A DNA stretch of 64,000 nucleotides from Pyxicephalus adspersus. Taxonomy: Eukaryota > Chordata > Amphibia > Anura > Pyxicephalidae. The translations under genes and the position numbers were made by a program. The DNA is taken from assembly GCF_032062135.1 (NCBI RefSeq), contig NC_092866.1:22090590-22154589 (forward strand), given 5' to 3'. This document shows, piece by piece, positions 45,040 to 55,229 of the stretch (position 1 is the first letter of the stretch; every line of letters starts with the position of its first letter). The notes beneath the pieces were generated by a model. It did not search any database and was not told the DNA's origin. It worked only from the letters and a program-made list of their open reading frames with translations.

Positions 45040-46720
45040 CACCATACCCACAAGCATGTTATTATTGGGTGGAGTTTGGGATATGTAGTGTGTAGTGTGG
45101 GGAGACAGGTGAGAACTCTGACCATACACAGTCAAGGAAAACTATAGTGGATTTTTAGTGAACTTGCATTTTGAATTATTTCAGTATTTATTCTGCAGAA
45201 ATAAAGGAAAGTTGGTATGCTACTCTATTGCTTTACTCCCCTGCTTACAGTACACGGGTTAGTTGCAATGCATTACATTTTTGTTCTTGGGTTTTTAGAA
45301 ATATTTGAAACTATTGTCAGCCACACAAGAAGTTTGTTGTTTTCAATGTGTTGGCAACTCATACTTATTTCATTTAATGCATTAAAGAAAAGCACATTTT
45401 CCAAACAGACACATACATAGTAATAGTGTGTATAAACTTTTGATGCCAAAATCACAGGGTATTTGGCATCATAGACCTATGTGGCTCAGGCAAAAGGCTG
45501 TGTGAAGCCTGTGAGTTGGGAGAAGATCTCTCACGGTTTAGGTTTGGTAGACAAGCAACTGGTCATGCTGTAATAACACTGAGCCCCTGCAAGGAAAAAC
45601 CTTGGAAGTTGAATTCTTTTGCTTTTTTGCGGAAATAAAAAAAAGGGGCAGAGCACCCTGAAAATGAACTGGAACCTGAATATACCTCTTTGCAGCTAGT
45701 TTGTTTAGTGCTATTCACTCACAATATGACATCATATTTACATAAATACGATGTACTTTCTATATATTTCTAATAGGGATTGGTGATTGGTAAATGAAGC
45801 CAAACTTTTCACCTCCCAGGCCACATGCCTGAATAAAGGTCTGGATAAAATTTAATGAAAACCCTATGAAACCTAGGTTGCAAAAAAACTCACAACCTTA
45901 CTTTTACCCACCTTCACAATAAATCATAAATTATAGACATGTAGATGATTGGTAGAAATTGGCCAATGTCAGGGCAATATGCAAGAACTTGAATAGTCAG
46001 TCAATCACAGAGACGAGTCAAGTTTAATCTTGCAATTATAAATTGTAATTGATGAGTGTATTATATAATAGACCATTATCCAAAAATATTGTTTGACTTT
46101 ACGATTTGTAAGCAGAGCTACAAATTAAGTTACTTATCAGTTAAGTTGGGCAAGCATTCCTGAATGAGTAAGATGGTTATGTATAGTTTTACTGTAATAA
46201 TAAATATACTATACAATGAATTGGTGATTTACTCTGGGGGGGGGGGTTAAATGACTTTTAATGCTGACATGATATGATGCAAGCAGGAGAAATAAAATGG
46301 ATATTGATACCCTAGCATTTCATTGTAGAAAGAAGGACCAAATGAATGACCTCTTCAAGTGTGAGCACTGCAGGTTTCTCGGAGACAAACATTGGGAGAA
46401 AACATAAATTCACTGTAAAGTTTCACAAACATTTTTCTGTTTACAAAATTATTTTAAGGATATGAAGAACAAAATATTAGCAGTCCAGTGTTTTGTCTTG
46501 TTATATTGAAATATATATTTTTTCACTTTGATTTATTATGTAAGAATTAGTGCACTGTAGTACAAACATATATTTTGTTAATCCAGAAAATAATCTGGAA
46601 ACTTCTCCACTTTTCTTTTGTAAACCTCTGAACTTTATTATCCATTTTACTGGAACAGACTAGAGTGGCATATTTTTATGTGTTCACACTTTGCATTTAG
46701 CCATCCCCCTAAAAAAGATG
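45040..46720. other. Gene-free stretch
   Basis: No gene. An 11-G run lies at 46236-46246. Otherwise AT-rich unique-looking DNA. Confidence 0.5.
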
Positions 46721-46729
46721 ACCTTGGAT

Positions 46730-47096
46730 CAGGGGTCCCTGCCTGACAGCTGGGCCGCGAGAGCACGGAGACCAGCAGTGGTCCGCGGCCTTGGCTGGTG
46801 CACCCCTAGCGGGCTCAAGAGAAGGACCCCGCTTGGGGGAGGCGCACTAGGCAGAGCCTCGAACTATGTCCCCCATATGCTTAGGGTGGTGGGCGGCTTG
46901 TATCTCTGGACACAACCTGCCCACTCTCCCATTGCATGCTCAGACCTGTGATGGGAGAGTGGACAGGTTCTGACATCATGACATCACTCTGGGGGAAGTT
47001 TCTTCCTCTTTGAGTGACACACTGCTCCCCTTGCATGCGCAGTCCGGAGTCTGTAGATTTAGTGGTCTGCGAGCTCCAAAAGGTTGGGGACCACTG
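46730..47096. mobile_element. hAT-type mini-element (CAGGGGTCC ends)
   Basis: Left end CAGGGGTCCCTG, right end in complement CAGTGGTCCCCAACC. The flanks are CCTTGGAT (46722-46729) and CCTTAGAT (47097-47104), an 8-bp duplication with one mismatch. The interior has an inverted pair, AACCTGCCCACTCTCCCAT and ATGGGAGAGTGGACAGGTT (46914-46970). 367 bp and GC-rich, with no transposase. Confidence 0.85.
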
Positions 47097-47159
47097 CCTT
47101 AGATCAAATGGGTTAGTTTATTCTCCTATTTTTTTTTTTAATTTTTTGCTGTAATTGGG

Positions 47160-47385
47160 TGGCCAAAAAGTTTTTCATTTCTTTCAAATTGAAGTTAATT
47201 CCTTTAAAAACGACTTGAAAAAGCTAACCATGGACTGCAGTTACTGGCTTTTGGTTGCCCCTGCTTGGTGCCCTTAATTGGAACAGATTTTTTTTGTAAC
47301 CTGTTGTTTTTTAAGTCTGAACATGAGTATAGAAATACAAGACACTAGTAAGTTCATGCCAGGTTATATACAATTAATTTTTCTA
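47160..47385. repeat. Dispersed repeat, family R2, copy 1
   Basis: Shares ordered blocks with 51160-51350: GAAAAAGCTAACCAT, TGCAGTTACTG, GTGCCCTTAA, TAGTCTGAACAT-like AAGTCTGAACATGAG, GAAATACA(A/G)(A/G)A and GCCAGGTTATAT. No coding sequence; class unknown. Confidence 0.55.
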
Positions 47386-47399
47386 TCATGTTGCTGTAA

Positions 47400-48150
47400 A
47401 TGGCAAAACTTTTAATGTTATATTAGAATATATACAATGTACTATTATATAAAGGTACATTTATTTTGTTGATGTACAAAGCAATTTTCTTCTGATGAAA
47501 AATAAATAGAACATTGAGTGTTTGTGCATTACCTTGCTCTAAACAGAAACTGATATGATCCCTAAACTCAAAGGACTTCTAACTATATTTCCGCATATAT
47601 TTAACTAAAACTATTCACTAAATAGAAATCCTTCACCATGCATAGAAAATAATTTTTTCTTATCAAATTTGTGTTAAGTATGGATGAAGTTACATTCAAT
47701 TTATATGTAAATGACTTGCAGGGAATGTTACTTAGTTTGTTACATGTTACAGATCATGGATCCATTTTAGATTTTACCTAGTCATGTGTAACTGCTCAGG
47801 AATTACTATTTTTCTTTGCAGTGATAAGTCATATTTTCTATGGGTTATTGGAGTTTTGGACTTAAGCTAACCGTAGACATTAGATTGTGGTCAGATGTTC
47901 TGATCGTTGCTGCAGAACATTATTCCATTAAGATATTTATGCCAATGGATGTACTAGAAATCTAATGCACGAAAAAAAAAAACTAATCTGTCACCTCAAA
48001 GAATCTACATGACTCTTTGAGCAACAGTTTGTTTCTAATAGCAGATATTGATCTGCTTGGTTAAGCATTAACTGATATCTAAAAAAAAAAATGAACCTTT
48101 TAAAGGTGCACATATAAATGTACAACTCAACATTAATTTTATCTTTTGTT
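47400..48150. other. Gene-free stretch
   Basis: AT-rich, no recognised feature. Confidence 0.5.
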
Positions 48151-48158
48151 TTTATGTA

Positions 48159-48930
48159 TGTTGTGCCCTTCTAATGTAGAGGCCCCTTTAAGTAGTAAGA
48201 AGTTAACTTCAGGTCATGAATTGTTCTAGATTTTGTTCTCCCTAGGGAGTAATAGTTGGCTTCCTTCTATCTCAGGGGAGGACCCATCTTAGCAAGGTAG
48301 GAAACGGTCACTACACTAATGCATTTACCTGTTCAACTTATAGTGAAGTTTGGCACCCTTTTGTTGGGCAATAAAAACAGGATAAATGCATTGGAAACTA
48401 AAATGGGGGGCGGGGTGCCCTTCGGGGGGGGGGGGGGGCGCCCTCATGATGGATGCGTAGAAAAAGCTATGGTAAAAACAGCAGATCAGCCTTGAGGCCC
48501 ACAGCCTGACTAGGCAGAGCCACAATGATGTAAGAAGAGGAGTTAGGTCCCTAGTGAGATTGAGCCCCGTTAGGAGAAGGCAAAGGAGAAAAGACCTAAA
48601 AGCACAGTACTTTAGGACAGGAGCCCATTGCTGCTAAATGTGGGACTGTCACTTTAATGGGGAGAACCACTCCAAAGGAGGGATGCTTCTCACACTGCCT
48701 GCCATAGATGTAGAGTTCAGTGAGAATGATGGAGGTTAGCTGTTTGTGATATACAGTTACTGGATCTGAGCATTTTGTATTGGACACTTTGCTGCACTGA
48801 ACAGTCTTATCTACATATTGAGTTACAATAAACTTCCCTAACCTAAGATGTACAAGCCTCTATGAATATGCCACATTATAAGGAGGAACCCAAGAAAACT
48901 ATGGCTGCTCATGCTGGGGTGAATACTACA
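48159..48930 (+). mobile_element. Probable solo LTR
   Basis: The interval starts TGTTGTGCCC and ends AATACTACA, giving TG...CA ends with a short imperfect inverted pair (TGTTG/CTACA). A 4-bp TGTA lies on both sides (48155-48158 and 48931-48934). AATAAA at 48827 sits about 100 bases from the end, as in an R/U5 layout. GC content exceeds that of the flanks. No polypurine tract, primer site or coding part adjoins, so a recombined solo LTR is the simplest reading. A run of 15 G is at 48424-48438. Confidence 0.45.
48424..48438 (+). repeat. G15 homopolymer
   Basis: Fifteen consecutive G, preceded by GGGGGG and GGGG runs at 48405-48416. The cluster could form a G-quadruplex on the plus strand and may be error-prone in assembly. 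Confidence 0.9.
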
Positions 48931-49205
48931 TGTATATATTATATATGATATCGAGTGTGCTGATTCCAAATCTGAACTCAGAATTCGCATATCACGCACA
49001 GTACATACGTATAGTTATAGGCATTCTATAGCTGTTGAAATGGTCGGTAATTGGATAATGTATTTTTACATGGGAACATTATAAAAGTTGCAGCTACCAC
49101 TATGCCTGCTGCCGCCTCAGCTGAATCATGTGACCTGGTGGTATGCATGTTCCAGCAGCGGCTGGACATGTCTGGGCAAGTCAGTGAGCTCATATTTGCT
49201 GTCAG

Positions 49206-49606
49206 GTGTGTAACATTGGCCTAACACTATGGTTGAATGGAAAAAGGAAGAAAAAGCCTTTGGTTTGGCGTGAGCCAAAAGACCATCACTCGGACTGCTG
49301 CTGGGTAAAATTGCTGGGTTTTCGAGAAACGCTAAGTCAAAAATCATCTATCCTGATTGTGAATCTGCTCTGAAGCCAGTACCACATGATGCAGAGAATC
49401 CAGTGCCAGTCGCTTCTACATTTGTTGTCACTGACAGTGACATGTCGGATAAAGAACAGGAGGATGATGTCCATGTAAATGAATGTTATGAACCCCAATT
49501 TGAGGAGGGTAAACCACATTTTATAAACCAATCAGATTTAGATGATCTAGTATAGGACCTGTCTTTGTCAAGAGAAAAGTCTGAACTGTTAGCCTCCAAA
49601 ATAAAC
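49206..49606 (+). pseudogene. Transposase-like pseudogene, unplaced family, copy 2, N-terminal part
   Basis: In one frame: LWLNGKRKKKPLVWREPKD, HHSDCC, KSKIIYPDCESALKPVPHD, an acidic linker with DSDMSDKEQEDD, then HFINQSDLDDLV, one TAG stop, and DLSLSREKSELLASKI. It aligns by motif with copy 1 (PMVWSELPDY, IDCYFC, KHKIVYP, RPVPHDD), but the spelling differs a good deal, so they are separate lineages. The first cysteine cluster is missing and the second Cys pair (CYFC in copy 1) is degraded to CCWV. The frame runs to 49606, where a foreign repeat begins. Confidence 0.68.
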
Positions 49607-49995
49607 CCTCGGTATTTCGGTATAAATACTCGGTATTTCCGAGTATGACTCGGTGGATTTTCTAGGCAAAAATCGGTATTGCCGAGTCACACTCAGGGTT
49701 GCTTTTAACTAAAAAAAAAAACTAAAAAAACCCTTACCTTGTTCTGTCACTGTCCCCCGGCATCCTGCTGGTCCCCACAGGTCCTGGGGACACGTCCTTC
49801 CTTCTTGATCCCCAGCCACGAAGTGCAGAGACGAGATCTCCGGGGCCAGAGACGGGATTTCCCGGTAACGTCGGTGCATGCGTAGGTGCGGGCGGGAAGA
49901 TTGTCGAAAAATTCAAATAATTTTGTATTGGATTCAATACAAAATAGCTGTATTGAGTCAAATACAAATACATTTTCATATATTATAAATATAAA
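49607..49995. mobile_element. Repeat inserted in copy 2, related to the TTAA element at 35.3 kb
   Basis: CTCGGTATTTC occurs twice at the left (49609 and 49631), followed by GAGTCACACTCAGGGTTGC and CTTACCTTGTTC. The later block CGGTAACGTCGGTGCATGCG, GCGGGCGGGAA and TTGTATTGGATTCAATACAA parallels CCGGTGACGTCGGTGCGTGT, GGTCGGGCGGGGTGG and ATTGCATTCG...GAATGCAATAC of 35475-35575. The TTAA-flanked CCTCCCTAG ends are missing. Confidence 0.7.
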
Positions 49996-50731
49996 AAGGT
50001 GGTGGCACTCCTTCTAGGCCTTCAATTTGGATATACAAAATATATGTGCTTTCTGTGCCTGTGGAACAGTCATGTTGATAGCAACCATTACAAAGTGAAG
50101 GAATGGCAACCCAGACCTGAACACACTGTTGGCCAGTATAACGTCAAGCATAAATCACTCATTGATCCACAGAAAGTGTACCTTCAGCCACTTCATACTA
50201 AACTTGGATTAATGAAAAACTTTGTTGTTGCAATGGATCGTGATGGTATGGGTTTTCAGTATCTGAAGGACAAGTTTGGAAAAGTTATAACAGATGCTAA
50301 ACTGAAAGCAGGCATTTTTGTTGGTCCATAAATCCGCAATTTGATGCGTTATGCCACATTCAGAGACAAACTCAACCCACTTGAACTTGCTGCTTGGGAT
50401 TCATTTGTGCTAGTTGCACAAAACTTTCTGGGCAACCAGCGAGTTGAAAACCATGCTGAACTCATGAACAACATGCTAACAGCATACCATCAACTTGGCT
50501 GCCGAATGTCACTTAAAATGATTTTTTACATTCCCATCTGGACTTCTTCCCACAAAAGTTGGGTGATGTGAATGATGAACAAGGGGAGAGGTTCCACCAG
50601 GACATTTCTGTTATGGAAACAAGATATCAAGGGCGGTGCAACCCCAACATGATAGGCAACTCCTGCTGGTTTCTGCAATGGGAGACGACGGAGAACCACA
50701 AACGCAAGTGCCTCAAACACTTCTGAAGTGT
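49996..50731 (+). pseudogene. Transposase-like pseudogene, unplaced family, copy 2, C-terminal part
   Basis: Restarts with VVALLLGLQFGYTKY, MCFLCLWNS and a HY pair (a CxxC...H pattern), then KHKSLIDPQKVYLQPLHTKL, GLMKNFVVAMDRDGMGFQYL, AGIFVGP, a TAA stop (50330), LAAWDSF, NFLGNQRVENHAELMNNMLT, AYHQLGCRMSLK and, after a frameshift near 50522, HSHLDFFPQKLGDV, DEQGERFHQDISVMETRYQG, NMIGNSCW and a Lys-rich end. The GERFHQDI and RYQG motifs and the final tryptophan region match copy 1, which keeps only RYQG onward. The stretch holding FIDSS and ICGDLK in copy 1 is missing here. Function: probably a transposase; the catalytic assignment is inference. Confidence 0.7.
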
Positions 50732-51159
50732 ACATATGTGTTGAACAAGGAATTTGGTGTCCTTGTGTAATTGTATATATTGTTGCAACATAAAACTACA
50801 TTTTTGTAATGTCATGGAACTATTAGGCAAAAGTTAGTTATGTATAGAGATTACATAGTAACTGCGGAAAAAGAGAATGTAGCTAATCGCGTCTATACAC
50901 GTAATAAACTTAAGATCCTGACGTCCCAGGCAGAATTGGACTTCAGATTTGGAGCGCACTTGATTTAGTATAGGACACATGGATTAGACCAAGTAGCAGC
51001 CAATATTTATTTTTTTGTAATGCAATGATATCAAATTGTTATAGAATTCATGCCAAATTTACATTATATACCTAAAATATCCTAATAAGCCAAATGTCCA
51101 AATAAAGGTAAACCGTGTCTAATATATGGATGAATACAGTTAACAATATGCTTAAAGGA

Positions 51160-51350
51160 GTATATAAAGGATCCCTTGATTTATTTGAAAACACCAGGAA
51201 AAGCTTAACATTTACTGTCTGTTACTGTTCTTGGGTACCTATTAGCAACCATAGTGCCCTTAAGTGGCACATGCTTTGGTTTTTAACCACTAGTCTGAAC
51301 ATTAGTAGTGGAATACAGAACAATAGTAAGTGTTTGCCAGGTTATATTAA
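51160..51350. repeat. Dispersed repeat, family R2, copy 2
   Basis: GAAAAGCTTAACATTTACTG, GTTACTGTTC, GTGCCCTTAAGTGGCAC, CTAGTCTGAACATTAG and GCCAGGTTATATTA match copy 1 at 47160-47385 in order and orientation. Confidence 0.55.
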
Positions 51351-51489
51351 AAGGTCAAAAATAGACAAACTGTCTAAATTGTATTTTAAAGCACACTTTA
51401 GGATGGTTAGTATATTTGCCACCAATGCTCTGAAGGCTTCCCTAGGGGCTGCACTGTATTTTGGTTGCCCAAGTTTCATGTAGCTTAGG

Positions 51490-52750
51490 AAATAGGTTTA
51501 ATTGGCAGGACTTGATATTTCAGCATCTTCTTGAGCAGCCTAGATTGGATTTACAAAGAAAAAAAACAACCTGTTATCCAGTAAATGCTTTGGATTTATT
51601 AACATTTTATCGTACTTAAGCTTCTTCCAAATGTATAGTGCAAAAATCCAAAGCCAAAGTTCTGTACATTTTAAATGTAGGGATACATCTCCAGCAAAGA
51701 TAAAGAAAAATTGAGTAAGCTATGTCACCTAAGACAAGAGGTTTTATGCTGGTCCGATCACCAAGTGAAATGAAACTGCTATATAAATGTGTGTTATTGG
51801 TTATTGTTATTAGATATATTTTAATTATTTCTATCTATGTCAGAGAAATGATCATCTTCAGAGAATGTTTTTCTGGTTTTATGATATTCACAATGTTGCA
51901 ATTATGTTATACTTATCTTTTCTTTAAACCTTTAGAAAAATAATTTATCTGTTACCCAATGAATAATGTATGTAAAGGTATTTTATGAACAATACATATG
52001 TACACTGTATTTCTAGCTTAGCTATACATACTCACCTGTGGGCTATTTGGTAAATAACTGTATAACACATTGATTTGATTTTAAGTACATAGCTTATCAA
52101 AACATCGAGGATTAGCTTTGTTAAAACATTAAAAAAATAGGGAGTCTGCCATTAAAGACTGACCTTTTTGTTATACTAATCAAATCTAAATGTCAAGGTT
52201 AAGAACCATAAGATGAAATGACTTTGTTTATTACAGGAAAAGGCATAACATCTAACCAAGGCTATACACAGGATTATGAGATCAGGTAAGGTCATTTTGA
52301 GAACAGATTGTTACATAGAAATACGTGAATAAATTAAACACATATGTACACGTGAATGCATACAAAAAAAATATACAGACTTAATTACATTTTTAGGTGC
52401 CTACACACATTGTCACATATGCATACATGTACATGAATACATACTCTGACCCATTAGTGATCATTTATTAAAATTATTGTGAAGGTAAAACTTATTTACA
52501 CTATTTTTTCTGTCATATGTCGTTGGGGATTTGTGGCCTTTTTGGATAAAAAATGTAATATTACAAGTCATGAACTACAGTGCTTTCTTATTAATTTGGA
52601 TTTTGGTAAAAAAATTTCACAGCACTGAATTGTTACCTTTACCTAATGTGTGGAAATATGGATTTTAAGAATTCAACTGAATACCCTTTGTTTATTGGTC
52701 TGAAGCATATATAATTCTGTCAGATTGGTCAGTTTTGAAACCAGACTACT
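51490..52750. other. Gene-free stretch
   Basis: AT-rich, no recognised feature. Confidence 0.5.
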
Positions 52751-52756
52751 ACTATT

Positions 52757-52997
52757 AATTATTACACAGAATTTTAATAGGCCAACATATTACAAAGCGC
52801 TTTACAAAGTCCATAGTCATGTCACTAAAAGGGGCTCACAATGTAATTTCCGTACCATAGTCATATGCCTTTAAAACAGTCTAAGGTCAATTTTTTGGGG
52901 GAAGCTAATTAACCTAACTGCATGTTTTTGGAATGTAGAAGGAAACTTGAGTACCCGGAGGAAACCCTCTGCTAACCTCTGAGCCACCGTTCTGCCT
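52757..52997 (-). mobile_element. tRNA-derived SINE, copy 3
   Basis: Minus strand: CGGTGGCTCAGAGGTTAGCA (A-box-like head), then the body CCTCCGGGTACTC, CATGCAGTTAGGTTAATTAG and the tail GCGCTTTGTAATATGTTGG. The B-box segment between head and body is deleted. Confidence 0.72.
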
Positions 52998-52999
52998 AT

Positions 53000-53395
53000 A
53001 TCTGAGTTGATGTTACACTTTATTAATAGAAATTATATGGATTACATAGCCCACTATCTTGTCTTGTATGATAAGACCAAACTATCGTTATCTATTTTGT
53101 ATAGTAATATGTTGTATTTTGAAATTAAACCACCTCAAAATAATATAATAGTTCCTCAAAATAAATCAAATTATCTGACTTAAATCCCATAAAGTTTTTT
53201 ACATTTTTAATATTAAGTAAGGTTTTTTAGGGTGGATCCTATTTTTTCTCCTCTACTCACACCTATTGTATGGAGGTCATACACTTACTCCCTGCTAGGT
53301 TTTTAAAGCGATGGCTCCCCAATAAAAGAATGCATTCTGAATCTTTACAATAAACCCTGGTTCAGCAACCATAAAACCGTAAAAATCTGCTATAA
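53000..53395. other. Gene-free stretch
   Basis: Nothing recognised. Confidence 0.5.
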
Positions 53396-53399
53396 TTTA

Positions 53400-53719
53400 T
53401 TTTGTTTTTTTTTTTGTTATGAGCTACTGTACACTGCATTTTAAGCTCTTTCCTTAAACTTTTTTATTTTTTAAAATTTTTCTCAGGTCTCAACTAAAAT
53501 TTGGCACTTTCAAGAACACTAAGACAAACAAACCATTTCCTTTCTTTACTTTGTTATACCTGAAGATATATACTTCTGAACAAACCTATCTTCATTTATT
53601 GGAGAAAAAAACATTTTTGGGGTCCAGATTACCATCAATGAACATCTTTATATCAGGTAATAGTCCCTAATTTGAGATATTTTACATATCCTGATTTATA
53701 TTACTGTTTTCCTTTTCTA
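53400..53719 (-). repeat. A-tailed repeat, family R3, minus copy
   Basis: Read on the minus strand it starts GAAAAGGAAAACAG, passes TCAGGATATGTAAAATATCT, GGACCCCAAAAATG, GTTTGTTCAGAAGT and AAGAGCTTAAAATGCAGTGT, and ends in an A-rich tail (complement of T-run 53405-53415). The plus copy is at 54916-55229. Confidence 0.85.
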
Positions 53720-54915
53720 AAAACCTGTTGTGGTAAAAAGCTATGGTATATCACATAATGATATCTGATGAATATATTTACACTGTAGTGGTTTGAAACC
53801 ATTTTTATAATATTGTGTTTTGATTTTTAAACTAATTCTAACTAGCAATAGATTTCAGTGAAAAAATTAAACTTAACATAAAATAACAACTATTCAGGCT
53901 ACTGAAATTTCTTTACTATTTTATCTAAATTATCATGGAGTTTTTTCAAGACTTAACATATTGTGGGGATATTTTTCTGTTAAAGATGTAAAAGGCAGAA
54001 TTCCAGGCACAAAAAGTGTTATTTATTTTGTTCCTCAATGGATGCAAAGAATATAAGTCCATTTTGTGATCACCAAATACCAATGAAAATTTGTTTTGAA
54101 ATGCTACACTTTCTCTGAGATAAAATTTTGAATTCTCTAAACTTTTACTATTTGCTGAAAAAGTTCCCCTAATCCCCCCCAAAAACAGAAAAAACATTAT
54201 AAGCAACATAATTTCAAGCAGCATATAGACACAGAGCTTTTACATTGTTTTTGTGTTTAGCAATAACCTTAACAGTTGTGGTTTGGTGTTACTTTACTTA
54301 ATAACTAAAGATAACTGAACAAGGTTGATTACAGCATTTTGAACCTTTACTGAAATTTATAGATCAGAAAAAAATAGTTTAACCTTGAACCATTTTATAT
54401 TAACCTTATCCTGGGGCCCACTGAGCCCTCAGAAGAGAATATTTAAAAGTACCCATGAGCATAGATATGGTGAGCTTAATTGATTAGTTGAGTCGAGTGG
54501 TAGCATGGGACCAATAGAAAATCAGAATTTTGGCTTTATTGGGGAAATCATAGAAGTAAGAGCTTCCGAGGAGCGAAGCCTAGAATTTACTCTGCCTGTT
54601 TTCAATATGTAGAGCATTAGCATTTCTTGGCATTTATAGCAGGCAAATGAAAATTACATTTACAGTTTAATGTTTACATTTTAGAGCCTAATTTCCGGTA
54701 AAGTAATCCCATTGAGTCTTGACATTTTTTCTTTGCAGATATAAGATTACTCCAATCTTTCTCTGGAATCTTCTTTCAGTGGGTTACCACAACAGATATA
54801 TTGTCCATTCACAAAAACCATGATTACTGCACTGCCTTTTGAGTGGGCAATATATTACATGGTGCTATACTACCTTCTTTGAGAGATTAGTGAAATGTGC
54901 ATGTTTATTTATAGC
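53720..54915. other. Spacer between the inverted R3 copies
   Basis: AT-rich spacer with no recognised gene. A 92-codon minus-strand frame (53946-54224) lacks any domain I know. Confidence 0.5.
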
Positions 54916-55229
54916 GAAAAGGAAAACAGGAATGTAAATCAGGATATGTAAAATATCTCAAATTAGAGACTATTACCTGATATAAATATGTTTATTGTAT
55001 GTTTGAAATCTGGACCCCAAAAATGTTTTTTTTTCCAATAAATGACAATAGGTTTGTTCAGAAGTGTATATCTTCAGGTATAACAAATTATAGAAAGGAT
55101 ATAGTTCCTTTGTCTTAGTGTTGTTGAAAGTGCAAATTTTTAGGTGAGACCTGGGACATTATTAAAAAATAAAATGTTTAGGTAAAGAGCTTAAAATCCA
55201 GTGTACAGTAACAAAAAAAAAACAAATAT
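54916..55229 (+). repeat. A-tailed repeat, family R3, plus copy
   Basis: Starts GAAAAGGAAAACAG and ends ACAGTAACAAAAAAAAAAC, matching the minus copy at 53400-53719 along the full length at roughly nine of ten positions by eye. Confidence 0.85.

Larger units (their letters stand above)
48965..50955 (+). mobile_element. DNA transposon of unplaced DDE-like family, copy 2
   Basis: Coding remnants run from about 49206 to 50731. Outside them TCCAAATCTGAACTCAGAAT (48965) is mirrored by CAGAATTGGACTTCAGATTT followed by GGA (50931-50953), an inverted pair with 12 perfect bases and further imperfect matches. This may mark the ends or subterminal repeats. The element is interrupted by a separate repeat at 49607-49995. 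Confidence 0.5.

Noticed and set aside
49126..49347. Minus-strand frame near copy 2
   Set aside because: Antisense to the copy 2 coding remnant, whose plus-strand motifs match copy 1.
53946..54224. 92-codon minus-strand frame between the inverted R3 copies
   Set aside because: No motif recognised and no second copy; probably chance.
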